The translations under genes and the position numbers were made by a program. 64,000 nucleotides of DNA, taken from contig CM034304.1 in assembly GCA_019925795.1 (NCBI GenBank), forward strand, positions 14,066,720-14,130,719, read 5' to 3'. Of this stretch, positions 46,101 to 57,712 are shown in pieces (position 1 is the stretch's first letter; every line of letters starts with the position of its first letter). This DNA is from Dendrobium chrysotoxum. Lineage: Eukaryota > Streptophyta > Magnoliopsida > Asparagales > Orchidaceae. The notes under the pieces were generated by a model. That model saw only the letters and a program-made list of their open reading frames with translations. It had not been told where the DNA came from and made no database searches.

Positions 46101-47390
46101 ATTTGATGATGATTGCGTATAGGTTGTATGCTTTTCATAGTTTATTGGCGATCTGCATGCCACTTTTGTTTTAGCCTGGATTTCGTTAGGCTCTCTAAGG
46201 ATTAAAACCTTTTCTACTCTCAACTAATATTTAAAATTTTAAGTTTTAAGCAATTTAGAAACTTAACGACCTAGGGAATTATCGGAATCGTCTGGGGTCG
46301 CATGCATATTAATGCATTTCTTCTCTCCTTCTACAAGACACTTCCCCGCCTGCGGGTAGAGTCCGGATAATCTGACCTATGAGAATGAGGTGCCGGACCT
46401 GGGGAAGCCCAGTCTAATTCTAAAAATTATTTTATAAGCCTTTTTTAAAAGTTCTATGCATACCTGATTTGGATATTTTAACTAACATGCATTGCATTAG
46501 AAACTAACTAAATCAAAATTTTAATTGCATTAGCTCTAGAAGCATTCACCCAACATCAGTCTGGGGCCAATTAGGAAATCCTCTAGATGTCGGCCCTACT
46601 TCCAAAAACCATAACCTACCCACCCATCTTTCATTAAATGACCGGACATCATGGTTTTGAAGTGACTAGGTGGTTAGCTGGCTCCCCCTTCCAGGCCGGG
46701 GTAAGTCCAGATTTTGCATTGCATTAGTTAGGACACGGGTGTTAGTGCTGTGTTGAACACTAAACCCATTAGGTTTAGGATTCAAGGCTACTATTGTTCC
46801 GTAGTACGCCTCATCAGTATGTAGGTCTTCTGTCTTCCAGAGACCCTAAACCCTACATATCCGCGTCACACGGATGACTCCACCTCCATCCTTCCCTCCT
46901 GCATGCTTCAAGTGCATGATTTATTTATTTTCTCCAGTTTCTTCTCAATGCCTTAGTCCCTCCGGATGCTGATGTGAGCCGTACATGTTGACTAAGCCTA
47001 GTTGAACCTTTCTTTCCCTTCGTGTAGGACTTCCTAGTCTTCGCCCTATGTGTCAATCCCAATTTGGAAAGAATAATGTAGAATCCTTAATCGAGAGTTT
47101 TCTCAGGCTCCGGCTTGAGATGTAATTAACCACGGGGGCTTGCGCCTGTGGGAAACCGCATCCCACTCTCAAATAAACCACATTCGAGCTAATGTATTGG
47201 GTGGGGGAAACCCGTTGTGATTAGATCGCACATATTGTCATCCATCGGGGTATGTTGGTGAGAGCCACTATCCTCAATGGTTAATCGTATGTGTGATCGA
47301 ATCTGCCCTCCCATTGGTGCCAAATACTGTCTCCCCTCACGGGGCGACGGTGTTTATTTTGTTGTGTCCTTTCGGAGGTCCACAGGTTTC

Positions 47391-47408
47391 TGGCGACCAC
47401 GATGGGAC
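47391..47408 (+). promoter_or_regulatory. Probable primer-binding site of the Tat-type element
   Basis: TGGCGACCACGATGGGAC. Sites starting TGGCGAC follow the LTR in many Tat/Ogre elements and are attributed to an arginine tRNA. The exact tRNA was not checked. Confidence 0.55.
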
Positions 47409-47723
47409 ATGTTTCTCTCTCCATCTTTGGATTCCATATTACTCTTTCTTGTGTGTACTCCGGGGTTGGTACTCCTTAGATTAGGTCCGTTTCACTCTTA
47501 GTTAGGGTCCTTCCTTAGTTAGGGTCGTCCTTCTTTTCCTTAGTTAGGGTTCCCCCCTAGCTAGGTTTCTTTCTTTCCGTTGTTCTTAGTTAGGGTTTCC
47601 CCCTGGCTAAGCTTCCCTCCTTCGGACCTTCTAGGTCATTCTGTCCCCTATCCATCATTCCTCTTCTCTTAATTTCTTACTAATCATTTCAAATTTCTTT
47701 TCTTCTTCTTGGCAGATAGTGCC

Positions 47724-49757
47724 ATGGCTTCCTCTGTGCCTTCTGTTACTTTCAGTTTTGGTTCTGACGCGCGGGTGACACTTCCTGAGTCCCTGCTAGC
47801 CAGTCCTCCCATTGGAGGAATCACTTTTGGTTCCTTCACTGACTCGGCCTTCGTCACTCTTGGCGGGCCGACCCCTGCTGAGGCTGTTGCCTACTCTCCT
47901 CCCCAGAGGAGAGCTCGCACAGCCATGCGACCTTTTGGACGTCCAGTTGCTCGGCGGACAGCCCGGGCACCTGTTCGTCATACTCCTGTTCGTGTGCAGC
48001 CGGCACACCCTGTGGTTAGGTAGCCAGTGCCTAGACCACTCCTTGTTCAGCCCACTCATCCGGTGGTTAGGCGACCAGTGCCTACCGCACCTGTTATTCA
48101 GACTGCCCCAGCCCCTCAGCGCCGGCAGGCAGTAGTTACCCCTGTTGTTACTCCGGCAGAGGCAGCTCGTGTTCGGGTTCCCCCTCCTTCTTCCTCCAGG
48201 AAGAGGGGTGCCCAAACCGAGGTTCCTTCACCTTCCTCCCGTCGGGTTTCAGCTTTCGCTTGACCGTCTCACCCAGATACCCTCGAGCAGACCCCGACAC
48301 TTCCCGTACTTCCTGTTCCCCCTGCCACTCAGGTAGTGGGTTCAGATGTTGCTTCATCTTCCGCCTCCGGCCTTGGGAGAAGGGCCTGGAGGAATAGAAA
48401 CCGTAGACTTCGGTTGGCTGCATCCGAGGCAGATACACAGCAGATGGCAGATTCGTTGGCTCACCAGGAGCCAGTTCAGAGGAGAGTGGTCCCCAGGCAA
48501 CGGGCACCACGACCAGTTGCAGTTTCCCCTACCCCGGACGTTATAGTTGCCCCTGCGATAGTAGCGGTTCAGGGAGGACGCTTCTCCCCACTGACACACA
48601 GTGGTGATGAGGAGGACGTTGCTCACATTGCGGCGACCCCTCATGTCACTACTACTTTACCACGTGCTAGGGTCCCTAGGGATTATGCTGCTCGAACCCT
48701 CTCTCAGAGGATTTGGAGCATTATCCGTTTAGCGCGGGGTCGAGGCCCTGTCAGTCGGGAGAGGTTACTCCACCAGATTTCTCAGGCATCCGTTCAGTTG
48801 CAGAGACAGACTGCTAGGCAGAGGTACAGGTGGCAGAGAGGACAGCCACCCAGGCAGCCTGTTAGTTCAGTTCCGTTGGCGAGACCACAGATAGTTACTC
48901 CAGTTGTTGGACGACGCCCATGTCGTCATGGACAGAAGCAGCAGTTGGAGCCTCCCAGACCCCAGCTTCCTTTAGTTGTAGTAGCCCCGCAGCAGTTAGT
49001 TGCCCCTACTGGGTCCCGTCGTAGTAGATGGGTGTGGAGACGATGGCAGGCAGAGTCCACTGTCGATGTAGTATATCCAGTTCAGGCAGTTGAGCAGTTA
49101 GAGGCAGTTGTTCCTTCCGAATCAGAGGTAGTTCCGATGGTCTGCGATGCTGCGACGGATGACGATGTTGCAGTTTCTCCTGGTAGTTCACCGGTTCAGG
49201 CAAAGCCAGCCTATAGCCCCTACGGGATCTCCTCCCCTTTGAGTCCATATGCGGAGGATTTCCATCAGACCCTCTATAAGGACGATGCACTTGAGGATGA
49301 CTTACTTGAGGAGGAGTCAGATGGAGACATATCGGTGCACAGAGTATGCGTGTTTGCTAGACGTGGCCACTCAGACGAGCAGATAGAGGCAGATGATGAT
49401 GATGAGCAGGGAGAAGCTGAGGTAGGAGGATCTCCCCGATCAGTTGAGACAGATGCCACAGTGCTTCATCTACATACTCAGATGGCAGAAATGGCTAGGG
49501 CCATGGCAGCGATGATAGCTCAGTTGACAGCTTTGGGGGCGATGCCCAAGATGACGGGCATAATCACTCCTACTACGTCCCGGGACGAGCCAGCAGCACC
49601 ACCTGTAGTAGCACCGGGTCCTGTGGGAGTAGACAGGGCCCAGAGAGCAGTTCCAGTGGAACCTACGGCAGTCACTTTCACTACCCCGGTCCAGAGTCAG
49701 TCAGTTCAGTTATCAGCCAGACAGATTCAGGATCTGATTACCCAGAAGGTCGTGTAG
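47724..49757 (+). pseudogene. Arg/Pro-rich N-terminal gag extension (or ORF1) of the Tat-type element
   Basis: The ATG at 47724 sits in a strong context (GCCATGGC). One frame continues to 49757 with only two stops, TAG at 48021-48023 and TGA at 48261-48263. About 680 residues are encoded. After MASSVPSVTFSFGSDARVTL comes low-complexity Pro/Val/Arg sequence with a repeated HPVVRRPVP motif (near 48000 and 48060). Then a basic helical part (RDYAARTLSQRIWSIIRLAR), an acidic part rich in Asp/Glu (49270-49440) and a hydrophobic Ala/Met helix (MAEMARAMAAMIAQLTALGA) follow. I recognise no catalytic domain. Some Ogre elements carry an extra ORF before gag. Here the frame appears to run on into gag across a TAG at 49755-49757. 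Confidence 0.65.
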
Positions 49758-50508
49758 GCCATTTCCTCCAGGAAGATTGGAGAGGTAGTTAGCAGGGGGC
49801 GTCCTTACCCAGTAGAGTACGAGCACGAGCCCTACCCCTTGGTTTTGTCCCTCCTAGGTTCAGAGTCTTTGATGGGTTTGGGAACCCAAGGCAGCAAGTA
49901 GCCCAGTACCGAGCCATCTGTTGCAACATAGGAGGGAACGATGCACTGATGTTGAGACTTTTTGTCACCAATTTAGTTGGGGTGGCCTTTGCCTGGTACG
50001 CCGATCTCCCCAACGATTCAGTACGCACCTTTGAAGAGTTGGAGCAGTTGTTTGTGCAGAGGTTTGTCAGTGTAGAGCACCGAGTTACAGTTGGAGAGCT
50101 AGTTGTGACTAGACAGCGGCCCGAGAGCCTCTCCCAGATTATATAGTCAGATGGAGGAACCTCAGCCTACAGTGTGAGCCCCAGTTACAGGAGCAGCATG
50201 CAGTAGAAATTTTGTTGAAGAATATAGATGGTCCGATATCACCTTATCTGAAGGGTTTCAGCATCAGAACCTTTCAGAAGTTGTTGACAAAGGTGATCAG
50301 TTTGCAGGACAGCATACCCGATGCAGTCCCTCCTAAGGTTGAGAGTCAACCTCCACGTAGACCTCAGCGGCAGGAGTCTTCAGGGGCACCTCCACCTAGG
50401 AGAGGGGAGGTACATAGTACTTATGGACCATCAGATAAGGGTAAGAAGCCCTTAGTCAGTTCAGCACCACCTCAGCAGTCTCACACACCGGGCCAGTTAG
50501 CAGTGTAG
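49758..50508 (+). pseudogene. gag: gag core of the Tat-type element, frameshifted
   Basis: Capsid sequence is clear: FDGFGNPRQQVAQYRAICCN, then LMLRLFVTNLVGVAFAWYAD and RTFEELEQLFVQRFVS. A missing base near 49842 moves the frame, which then meets a TAG at 50144-50146. The continuation VRWRNLSLQCEPQLQEQHAV is in a third frame. That frame goes on with ILLKNIDGPISPYLKGFSIR to a TAG at 50506-50508. Retrotransposon gag of the Tat/Athila group has this same WRNLSLQC step. At least two frameshifts and two stops make it non-functional. Confidence 0.82.
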
Positions 50509-52476
50509 TCTAGACCCTCCCGTAGGACCCTAGAGAGTCAGCAGTACCTACGGGAGAAGCTTAGTAAGGAATATCCCTTTAAAAGGGAAAGTGTGATGAA
50601 GATCTTCAAGTTCCTTACTAAGAGAAACATCTTAACATTCCCGAACAACAATAGAGTGGAGGAGGAGGGGCAGACAGAACACCCAATCTATTGTCCATTT
50701 CACAGACATATCGGGCATGTTATAGAAGACTGCTATGTGTTCAAGGACAGAGTTGAGAAGCTCATGGCTAGTGGGCAGATCCACCTAAAGGACAGCGACC
50801 TGGTTCAGCCCAAGGGCAAGACACCTCAGACAGTTCAGATGATCTCAGGCTCCGGTAGTTGTAGTGACAGCCAGAGTGGTAGCCAGAGCAGTCGTAGCAG
50901 ATCACCCAGAGGTTCTGAGGGAGAGTGGCAGCTAGCACTCTCTCGGAAGATGAAGCAGATGGTCCGGCAGACAGTTCAGAGTTCAGAGGCATTTGAGAGG
51001 AGGCCTACCCAGGCCAAGTTGACAGTTGCCAGCCTAGTTTCTTCGCCAGCACCTTTTTCTTCTTCTGTTTCTGTTGTAGTGCCTACAGAGCACATTTCTT
51101 TTCCTGTTTTATGTAATAAAAAGATGTATGAAAAGAAAAAGTTTGTTGTAACTTCCGAGGGGAAGACAGGACGCCTTCTAGCACTTACGCTGAAGGATTT
51201 CGTTCTCCCTTCAACTGATGATGAAATAATAGAAGAAGGTGATTCTGGCTACTTCTGGTGTTCTGTTCCTGCTTTTATTTCTTCTATCACTCGATCTTTC
51301 AATCTTTTACATATGTCTTGTGATGATTCTGAATGTGATGAAGAGTCTGAGTGTGATGAGGAACCGATCTTTATGATTCTGGAGGGTGGTTGTTACATGG
51401 ATTCAGAAGATGAATTCGAGAACCCACTCCAGTCACTTTCCTTGGAGCCAACACAAGGCATCACCGTTGAACCAAGTGAATCTCCCGTCAAAGATGACTC
51501 GATACAGGAAGTTCACTTGCGTTCAGGGAAGGTTCTTCCACCAAGAATGGCTAAGAATACAAAAGAAAAAGATAAGAACATTGTTACCCAGCAGGACGAT
51601 CCTATCCCTTCCTCCCAAGAGCAGTCTAAGGAGAAAGGGAAAGGCCCTCAGCTGGATGTTGATTACAATGTGTTGGCTCATTTAAGAAAAATTCCTGCCC
51701 TTCTCAGTGTCTATGACGCTTTGATGATGTCTTCTAACTTGAGAGAGACCCTGATAAAAACACTACTCGAACCAGAGTCCTATCAAGCCTTCTTTGCTTC
51801 TGAATCTGTTGGAGATGCATGCCTTTTGAGAGAGATGCCATGCATTACCCTTTCAGATCGCGATCTCCTCTTGGGTACCTCTGATCACAATCGTCCTTTG
51901 TATGTCACCGCTGAAGTCAATGGTTATGAGTTGAACAGGTTCCTCATTGACCAAGGAGCTTCAGTAAACATCCTGAGTTATGAAACTCTGAAGAGCCTCT
52001 CCCTGGGTCATTTGAAGTTAACCTCTGATAAGATTATGTTGAAAGGCTTCAATGACCAAGGACAGCGTGCCCTAGGGTCTATCACCCTACCCCTGAAGTT
52101 TGGAAATTTACTTACCGAGGCAAAGTTTCATGGGATCGAGGCTGATACTTCATACAGGGCTCTCTTAGGAAGGCCCTGGATTCATGAGTATGGAATGGTG
52201 CCCTCTACCCTGCACCAATATATGAAGTATATGAGAAATGAAGTCGAGTACTCCATCCTCGGGGATACCCAACCCTTTTTCGTGCACGAGGTCTCTATTT
52301 ACGATGATGCTGAGCATTACATACCTCATAAGAAGAGTAAACCTCATTCTGCCCAATCACCAGTGATGCCTGCCAGCACTGTACAGGGTCCTGTACAGCT
52401 ACCTGCACGAGGTCCATCACAGGTTAGTATTGAGGCAGATACCTCCACTGCAGATCCTGTTAGATCTCCTTTCTAA
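50509..52476 (+). pseudogene. Zinc-binding region and aspartic protease of the Tat-type element
   Basis: The frame is open from 50509 to the TAA at 52474-52476. Near 50690 the sequence CPFHRHIGHVIEDC matches the Tat-type C-x2-H...GH-x4-C motif. After a Ser- and acid-rich linker, the protease has the active segment RFLIDQGASVNILS near 51940 (D-Q-G in place of the commoner D-S/T-G). The hydrophobic strand LLGRPWIHEYGMVPSTLHQ lies near 52165. The final EVEYSILGDTQPFFV block is usual in this lineage. The protease appears complete as a domain. Confidence 0.83.
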
Positions 52477-53436
52477 TTTGCAGTTGGGCACGATGTTTCC
52501 CCTAGTAGAGGCAGGGGAGAGCGAGGTAGAGGTAGAGGCAGAGGGTCGACTCGCCCGCCTCGAAACTATGACACTCAAATTCCTCCTCCCTCATATCTTT
52601 ATGCTTCTCCTTTGACTGTCGAGTCCGACTCCTCTGACGATGAGATGATTATCACTCCTCATCGCTCAGCTCCCTCACCAGCCCCGGATGTCACGGATTA
52701 TAGTTCACTACCTACCTTCTGTAGGTACCTGATACCCGAGGGTGGTTTAGTTATTGACAGTGGTTCAGACGAGGAGGTAGACCCCTGACGTCAGACCATT
52801 AGTCAACAACCCCTTTCCCGTCAGGTACGTGGAATAAGGGTTGAGGAGTATCACCAAAGATCTTTGGTTATCCCCTCTACTAGTGATGGTCGTGTACTAC
52901 AAGTTAGAGGTCGCCCTCCGCCTCCTCTGTATGAAACCTTTGTGCCACCCCGAGCTAGTGAGTGTGCCTCGTTATCCCATAGTGTAGGTGTCCCACTGGG
53001 TCATGAGAGTCAGGGTTCAGCGGAGACCACTATGGATAACAAGGTCACAACTGCTCCTCGCTATTTTTCCCCTTTTGTGGAAGACTGTGTAGAGCGAGGT
53101 GGAGTTATCTTGACCTGGTCAGACGAACAAGCTCTACGACAGGCTCGTGTTTGGCGGACTGATATGCCTCAGACTAAGCAAGGTTTAGGTTATGTCGAGC
53201 AAAGCTCACCTAGCCATGCTAACATTCGAGCAGTTTTCCACTCATATCCGGATGTTTCTCTTACTAATAAAGAAGACTCAGATGATGACGAGGACAGAGT
53301 ACTTGATGCCCCTCAAGAGTTTGAAAATGGCATCACTTCTGCCATGGACGAACTGTGTGAGGTAAACTTAGGCACTAAATCAGATCTTAGACATATTTTT
53401 CATAGTGTCTTATTATCTGACTCAGAGGCTCAATAA
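52477..53436 (+). pseudogene. Linker between protease and reverse transcriptase of the Tat-type element
   Basis: It is in the same frame as its neighbours and contains an Arg/Gly run (SRGRGERGRGRGRG, near 52502). A TGA at 52786-52788 reads as a CGA to TGA change. The open part 52864-53436 ends in TAA and has an acidic stretch (NKEDSDDDEDRVLD). No catalytic domain is visible. Comparable variable linkers occur before the polymerase in Tat elements. Confidence 0.6.
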
Positions 53437-54297
53437 TATATCGAGCTACTCTTAGAGTTTAGGGATTGCTTTTCCTGGAACTACACTGAGATGCCTGGTC
53501 TAAATCTAGATGTAGCAGTCCATAAACTAGCCATTAAGCCTGATGCAGTCCCTGTTAAACAAGCACCTCGTAGGATGAGGTTAGAAATAGAACAACAGGT
53601 GATCACTGAAACTAAGAAGCTTATAGAAGTCGGTTTCATTTGTGAAGAGAAGTACCCTACTTGGCTTGCCAACATTGTCCCAGTCCGAAAGAAGAACGGG
53701 CAGATTCGTGTCTGTATCGATTTTCGTGATTTAAACAAGGCATGTCCTAAGGATGATTTTCCTCTTCCAGTCCCCGAGCTTATAGTGGATATAGTATCAT
53801 CCCATAGCATTTTCTCCTTCATGGATGATTCATCTGGTTACAACCAGATAAAGATGGACCCCAAGGAGGAGAGGTTTACTGCGTTTCGCACACCTATAGG
53901 TGTATTCTGCTACAAGGTGATGCCCTTTGGTCTCAAGAATGCTGGGGCCACCTATCAACGTGCTATGACTGTTATTTTCGACGAGATGATACACGAGCAA
54001 GTTGAATGCTATGTGGATGATCTGGTAGTCAAAAGCAAGGTCCGTGTAGATCATCTTTGAGATCTACGAATCGTTTTTGAACGCCTGCGCAAATATGATT
54101 TAAAAATGAATCCCCTAAAATGCGCATTTGGGGTTAGTGCAGGAAAGTTCCTAGGATTTATAGTTCACTACCGTGGCATTGAGATTGATCCTTCCATGAT
54201 CAAAGCCATAGTAGATCTAAAACCCCCCAAAAGCCTTACCCAGCTAAGGTCTTTTCAAGGAAAGCGAGCCTTCCTGCGGAGATTTATCTCCAATTAG
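53437..54297 (+). pseudogene. Reverse transcriptase of the Tat-type element
   Basis: FRDCFSWNYTEMPGL leads into the polymerase. Motifs in order are VPVRKKNGQIRVCIDFRDLN, FSFMDDSSGYNQIKM, KVMPFGLKNAGATYQRAM and the catalytic ECYVDDLVVKS near 54005. The connection reads MNPLKCAFGVSAGKFLGFIV and KSLTQLRSFQGKRAFLRRFI. Two stops interrupt it: TGA at 54058-54060 (Arg expected) and TAG at 54295-54297. The reading frame is unbroken by indels and all catalytic residues are kept. Confidence 0.92.
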
Positions 54298-54888
54298 TCT
54301 GGCAGGTGTCACCCCTTCGCTGCCCTAGCAAAGAAAGACGCCCGCTTTCACTGGGATGAGCGTTGCCAGGAGGCCTTTGAGAGTATAAAGCGCTACCTGA
54401 TAAACCCCCCTGTTTTAGTTGCACCCGTCCCAGGGAGGCCGTTAATTCTCTACACTACGGCCCTGGATGAGTCCTTGGGTGCATTGTTGGCTAAGGAGAA
54501 TAAGGAAGGCAAGGAGAATGCCTTGTTCTACCTCAGCAGACGGTTGATACCCGCAGAGCTGAAGTACCCGGCGATGGAAAAGCAATGTCTAGCTTTGATC
54601 TTTGCGGTACAGAAGCTCAGGCATTATATGCTTTTACACAAGGTCAACCTGATCTCTCGAGTCAACCCCTTGCAGTATCTGATGACCCGTCCGACCCTCT
54701 CAGGTCGTCTGGCATGATGGTCTATGATCCTACTGTAGTTTGACATCACTTTTGTCCCTCAGCGGGCCGTCAAAGGACAGGCTCTAGCTGATTTTCTGGC
54801 TGCTCACCCAATCCCTGCAGATTCCCCACTCAACGATGAGCTACCTGATGAGCTAATCATGAGTGTGGATGAACAGGAGTCCCCTACT
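54298..54888 (+). pseudogene. First (retroelement-type) RNase H of the Tat-type element, degenerate
   Basis: The sequence HPFAALAKKDARFHWDERCQ leads to LILYTTALDESLGALLAKE, KYPAMEKQCLALIFAVQKLR and ISRVNPLQYLMTRPTLSGRL. The usual first Asp position appears as Thr and a later Asp as Asn. This matches the known loss of the original RNase H active site in the Tat lineage. Stops at 54715-54717 (TGA) and 54736-54738 (TAG) lie at its end, with FDITFVPQRAVKGQALADFL following. Confidence 0.82.
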
Positions 54889-55335
54889 TGAGAGTTTTAC
54901 TTTGACGGTGCGTCATCCGTTAGAGCCTTGAACCCGAATGAAACTCCTATAGTTAGGGTAGGTCTGGGCCTCATTTTTGTATCCCCTGAAGGTCACACTC
55001 TGAGATATTCCTACAGTCTTTCAGAACCTCGTACCAATAATGAAGCTGAGTATGAAGCTTTGATTTTGGGACTAGAGTTGGCCATTCAGATGAATGTCAT
55101 GCGGGTGAAAATCTTTGGAGACTCGCAACTGATTATAAATCAAGTAGCGGGAGTCTATAAAGTACTTAAACCTGAGCTCTTGCCCTATCACAACAAAGCA
55201 ATGGAGCTCTTGTGTTTGATTCCTGAAGTGACCTTAGCTAAAATCCCTAGATCTGCCAAAGGCAAGGCAGATGCATTAGCTAAGTTAGCAAAGGAACTGG
55301 CTGACCCAACTGGTAACCCACTGTCTATCGTTGTC
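54889..55335 (+). pseudogene. Second, archaeal-type RNase H of the Tat-type element
   Basis: A TGA at 54889-54891 stands where Trp is expected. Then EFYFDGASSVRALNP supplies the first Asp. NNEAEYEALILGLELA gives the Glu, KIFGDSQLIINQVAGVY the next Asp and AKGKADALAKLAKELAD the last. All four D-E-D-D residues are present. This additional RNase H, located between the degenerate first one and integrase, is the best single marker of the Tat lineage. Confidence 0.9.
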
Positions 55336-56670
55336 CAGTGTCGTCAAGCCCTATGCCCCGCAGACCTGTCTTCTCCCGATCAGACTCTCACAGTGTTCTC
55401 AATTGAGGAAGAATCAGACTGGAGAGTACCCTTTATAGAGTATTTGAAGCATGGCAGGCTTCCAGATGATAGATCTCTTACTGCCCAGATCAGAAAGAGA
55501 GCTCTATCATTCACCAATGTGAACGACACCTTGTATCGACGCTCTTTCGACCAGATTTGGTTGCGCTTCCTCAACAACGAGGAGTCTCACAAGGTCATGG
55601 GCGAGATACATGAAGGTCTTTGCGGTGCCCATCAGTCCGGACTAAAAATGAAAGGCAGAATTAAACGCCTCGGTTACTATTGGCCGACTATGATCCGTGA
55701 TTGCATGGAGCACGCTAGAAAGTGCCACCAGTGCCAAATTCATGGTACGGTGATTCACCAACCTCCTAATCCGCTGCACCCTACTGTATCATCTTGGCCA
55801 TTCGAGGGCTGGGGCACGGATGTAGTGGGTCCTATCGACCCTCCTTCCTCTAAGGGTCATAGGTTCATTTTAGCTGCCACTGATTACTTCTCTAAGTGGG
55901 CAGAGGCTATGCCACTTAAGGAAGTCAAATCAAAAGATGCGATGCGTTTCTTTCATGATCATATTGTCTATCATTTTGGTGTCCCGCGCCGTATCATTTC
56001 AGATAACGGCCCGTCGTTTAGAAGCACCAAAATTGCCAGATTTATCCGCCGCCATAACATAAATTGGCGATACTCTTCAATTTACTATCCCAAGGCCAAT
56101 GGCTTGGCGGAGGCATTCAATAAGACTCTCGTGCAATTAATAAGAAAAATCTTGGTTGCAAACAAACGAGAGTGGCACGATAGACTTCCCGAAGCACTAT
56201 GGGCCTATAGGACTACATACCATACTCCTACTCAGTCTACCCCATATGCTTTGGCTTTCGGGGTCGAGGCCGTCCTCCCCCTCGAGGTCGAGCTCCCCTC
56301 GTTGCGTGTGGCAGTTAGCCACAATCTTTCCCACGAAGATAACGCCCGGCTACGGATGGAAGAGCTTGATGGTTTAGAAGAGCTTCGCCTACAAGCTTAT
56401 CAGAATCTCAAACTATACCAGGCCCGTATGGCTCGATCACATGATCACCTTGTCCGACCCCGTGCTTTTCGGGTTGGCGAGTTGGTCCTTATTTTACGCA
56501 GACCTATTATTTCCCGTCGTCGCCGAAGTGGTAAGTTCGAGCCTGTCTGGGAAGGCCCCTTTGCTGTAGAGCAAGTCTATGAAGGTGGTGCCTACCTACT
56601 CGTTGATGCCAATGGTGTTCACCATATGCCTATCATCAACGGACAGTACTTGAAAAAGTACTATGCCTGA
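55336..56670 (+). pseudogene. Integrase of the Tat-type element
   Basis: Open to its natural TGA at 56668-56670. The zinc-binding part has His in EIHEGLCGAHQSGLKMKG and Cys in ARKCHQCQIHG. The core has D in GWGTDVVGPIDPPSSKG (near 55815), D in IISDNGPSF (near 56000) and E in KANGLAEAFNKTL (near 56110). The C-terminal module reads FRVGELVLILRRPI and WEGPFAVEQVYEGGAYLL, ending LKKYYA. No chromodomain follows, as expected for Tat. This domain on its own is intact. It lies in one open frame of 580 codons with the second RNase H. Confidence 0.92.
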
Positions 56671-57529
56671 GTTCGTTCTTCGAGAGGGAGGGGGTCTCCC
56701 TACCGCCTGTAAATATTCATCTGTATATGCACCCCCTTTGGAGGGGCTTCTTCACTTTTCGGCAGTCTGTGTGGCCACGACGATTTGTCCTCTACCACAC
56801 GATGTTTGTTACGAGAAGTATGAGGCTATCCTTAGGGGTGGTGAGGTGAGATGATATGATTCATCCACTGACATAGACTCTAGACCCTATCATCTCCCTT
56901 GCCTGAACTAGGCAAGGCCAGATCTTGACCCATGTCAGTCCAAATACAGATTCAAGTTCTATTTTCAATGGTAGGATCTTTAAATTTAACGTGCAAAGTT
57001 TCTAAAAGAATGATTAATCTGAGAAAAGTCTGAAAGCTTGAAACACGAAGTGAACTTTTTAGGGAATTTTTCCTTAGAAAGTACAGAACTTATTTTTCCT
57101 GATGAAAGATTTACCCCTATCTTCTTTAGAAAATGAAGTAATTGGTGATTGACTCCTGTAAGCGCGTGAAGGACGGTTATAATGATTCAAAAGAAAAGAA
57201 CGCGTGCCTTCTCTCTCATTCCTTGCCTGGGATGATTTCCTATTTTGAACTAAAATCTATATCAAATTGAAATTAGATTTAGAGATGAATATTTTCCTAG
57301 TCATCTTACGGTTTTCTATCTCATGGGCGTCTTTCGCATACTAATGAATCTATCTCATAATTTCCTCATTCAGGTTGTCCACTCTTATCATAGGATTGGG
57401 TTTGCTTTATGGATTCTTCTTCCTTGCACGAGAGAGTGAGTTTTCTTCTCTCATGTTAGAAAGATAATCTTACAACTGAGAAAGTTTTCTTTTAGGGGTT
57501 TAGAAAGGGAGCCAATTACAAAATAAAAG

Positions 57530-57712
57530 AAATACAAAGTGTATCAAACAGTAAAAAGATGCGCAGTGCGCCAAAAATCAAAGATACACAAAGTGTATCA
57601 AAAGTGGAAAGTTGCGCAAAATGTGCCACAAAGTCAAGGATACACAAAGTGTATCAAGTAATTAAAAGATGCGCAGTGCGCCAAATCAAGTTGAGGGGCT
57701 CAAATGAGCCCA
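57530..57712. repeat. 55-bp tandem repeat of alternating short palindromes
   Basis: Three units start at 57537, 57591 and 57647. Each joins a GATACAC-AAA-GTGTATC palindrome to a GCGCA-G-TGCGC palindrome (variant in the middle unit). The array is followed by another palindrome, GGGCTC-AAAT-GAGCCC. Confidence 0.88.

Larger units (their letters stand above)
40734..47384 (+). repeat. 5' LTR of the Tat-type element, apparently about 6.65 kb
   Basis: The start is set by the second copy at 61607. The end is inferred from GGTCCACA followed six bases later by the primer site. The first 2,393 bases can be verified against the 3' LTR; the rest cannot, because the window ends. A relic at 6080-6907 plus 12796-13413 matches 45.1-47.3 kb and then stops near the same place, which supports the end. 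The LTR has a W-box-rich start, a TATA box, a GC-rich hairpin island, an ATT-type microsatellite and a long AT-rich part from 43.1 to 47.3 kb with no gene. Confidence 0.7.

Noticed and set aside
53437..56670. Endogenous pararetrovirus (caulimovirus-type) polymerase
   Set aside because: The presence of integrase, two RNase H domains and LTRs identifies a Ty3 element of the Tat lineage. No movement-protein motif was seen.
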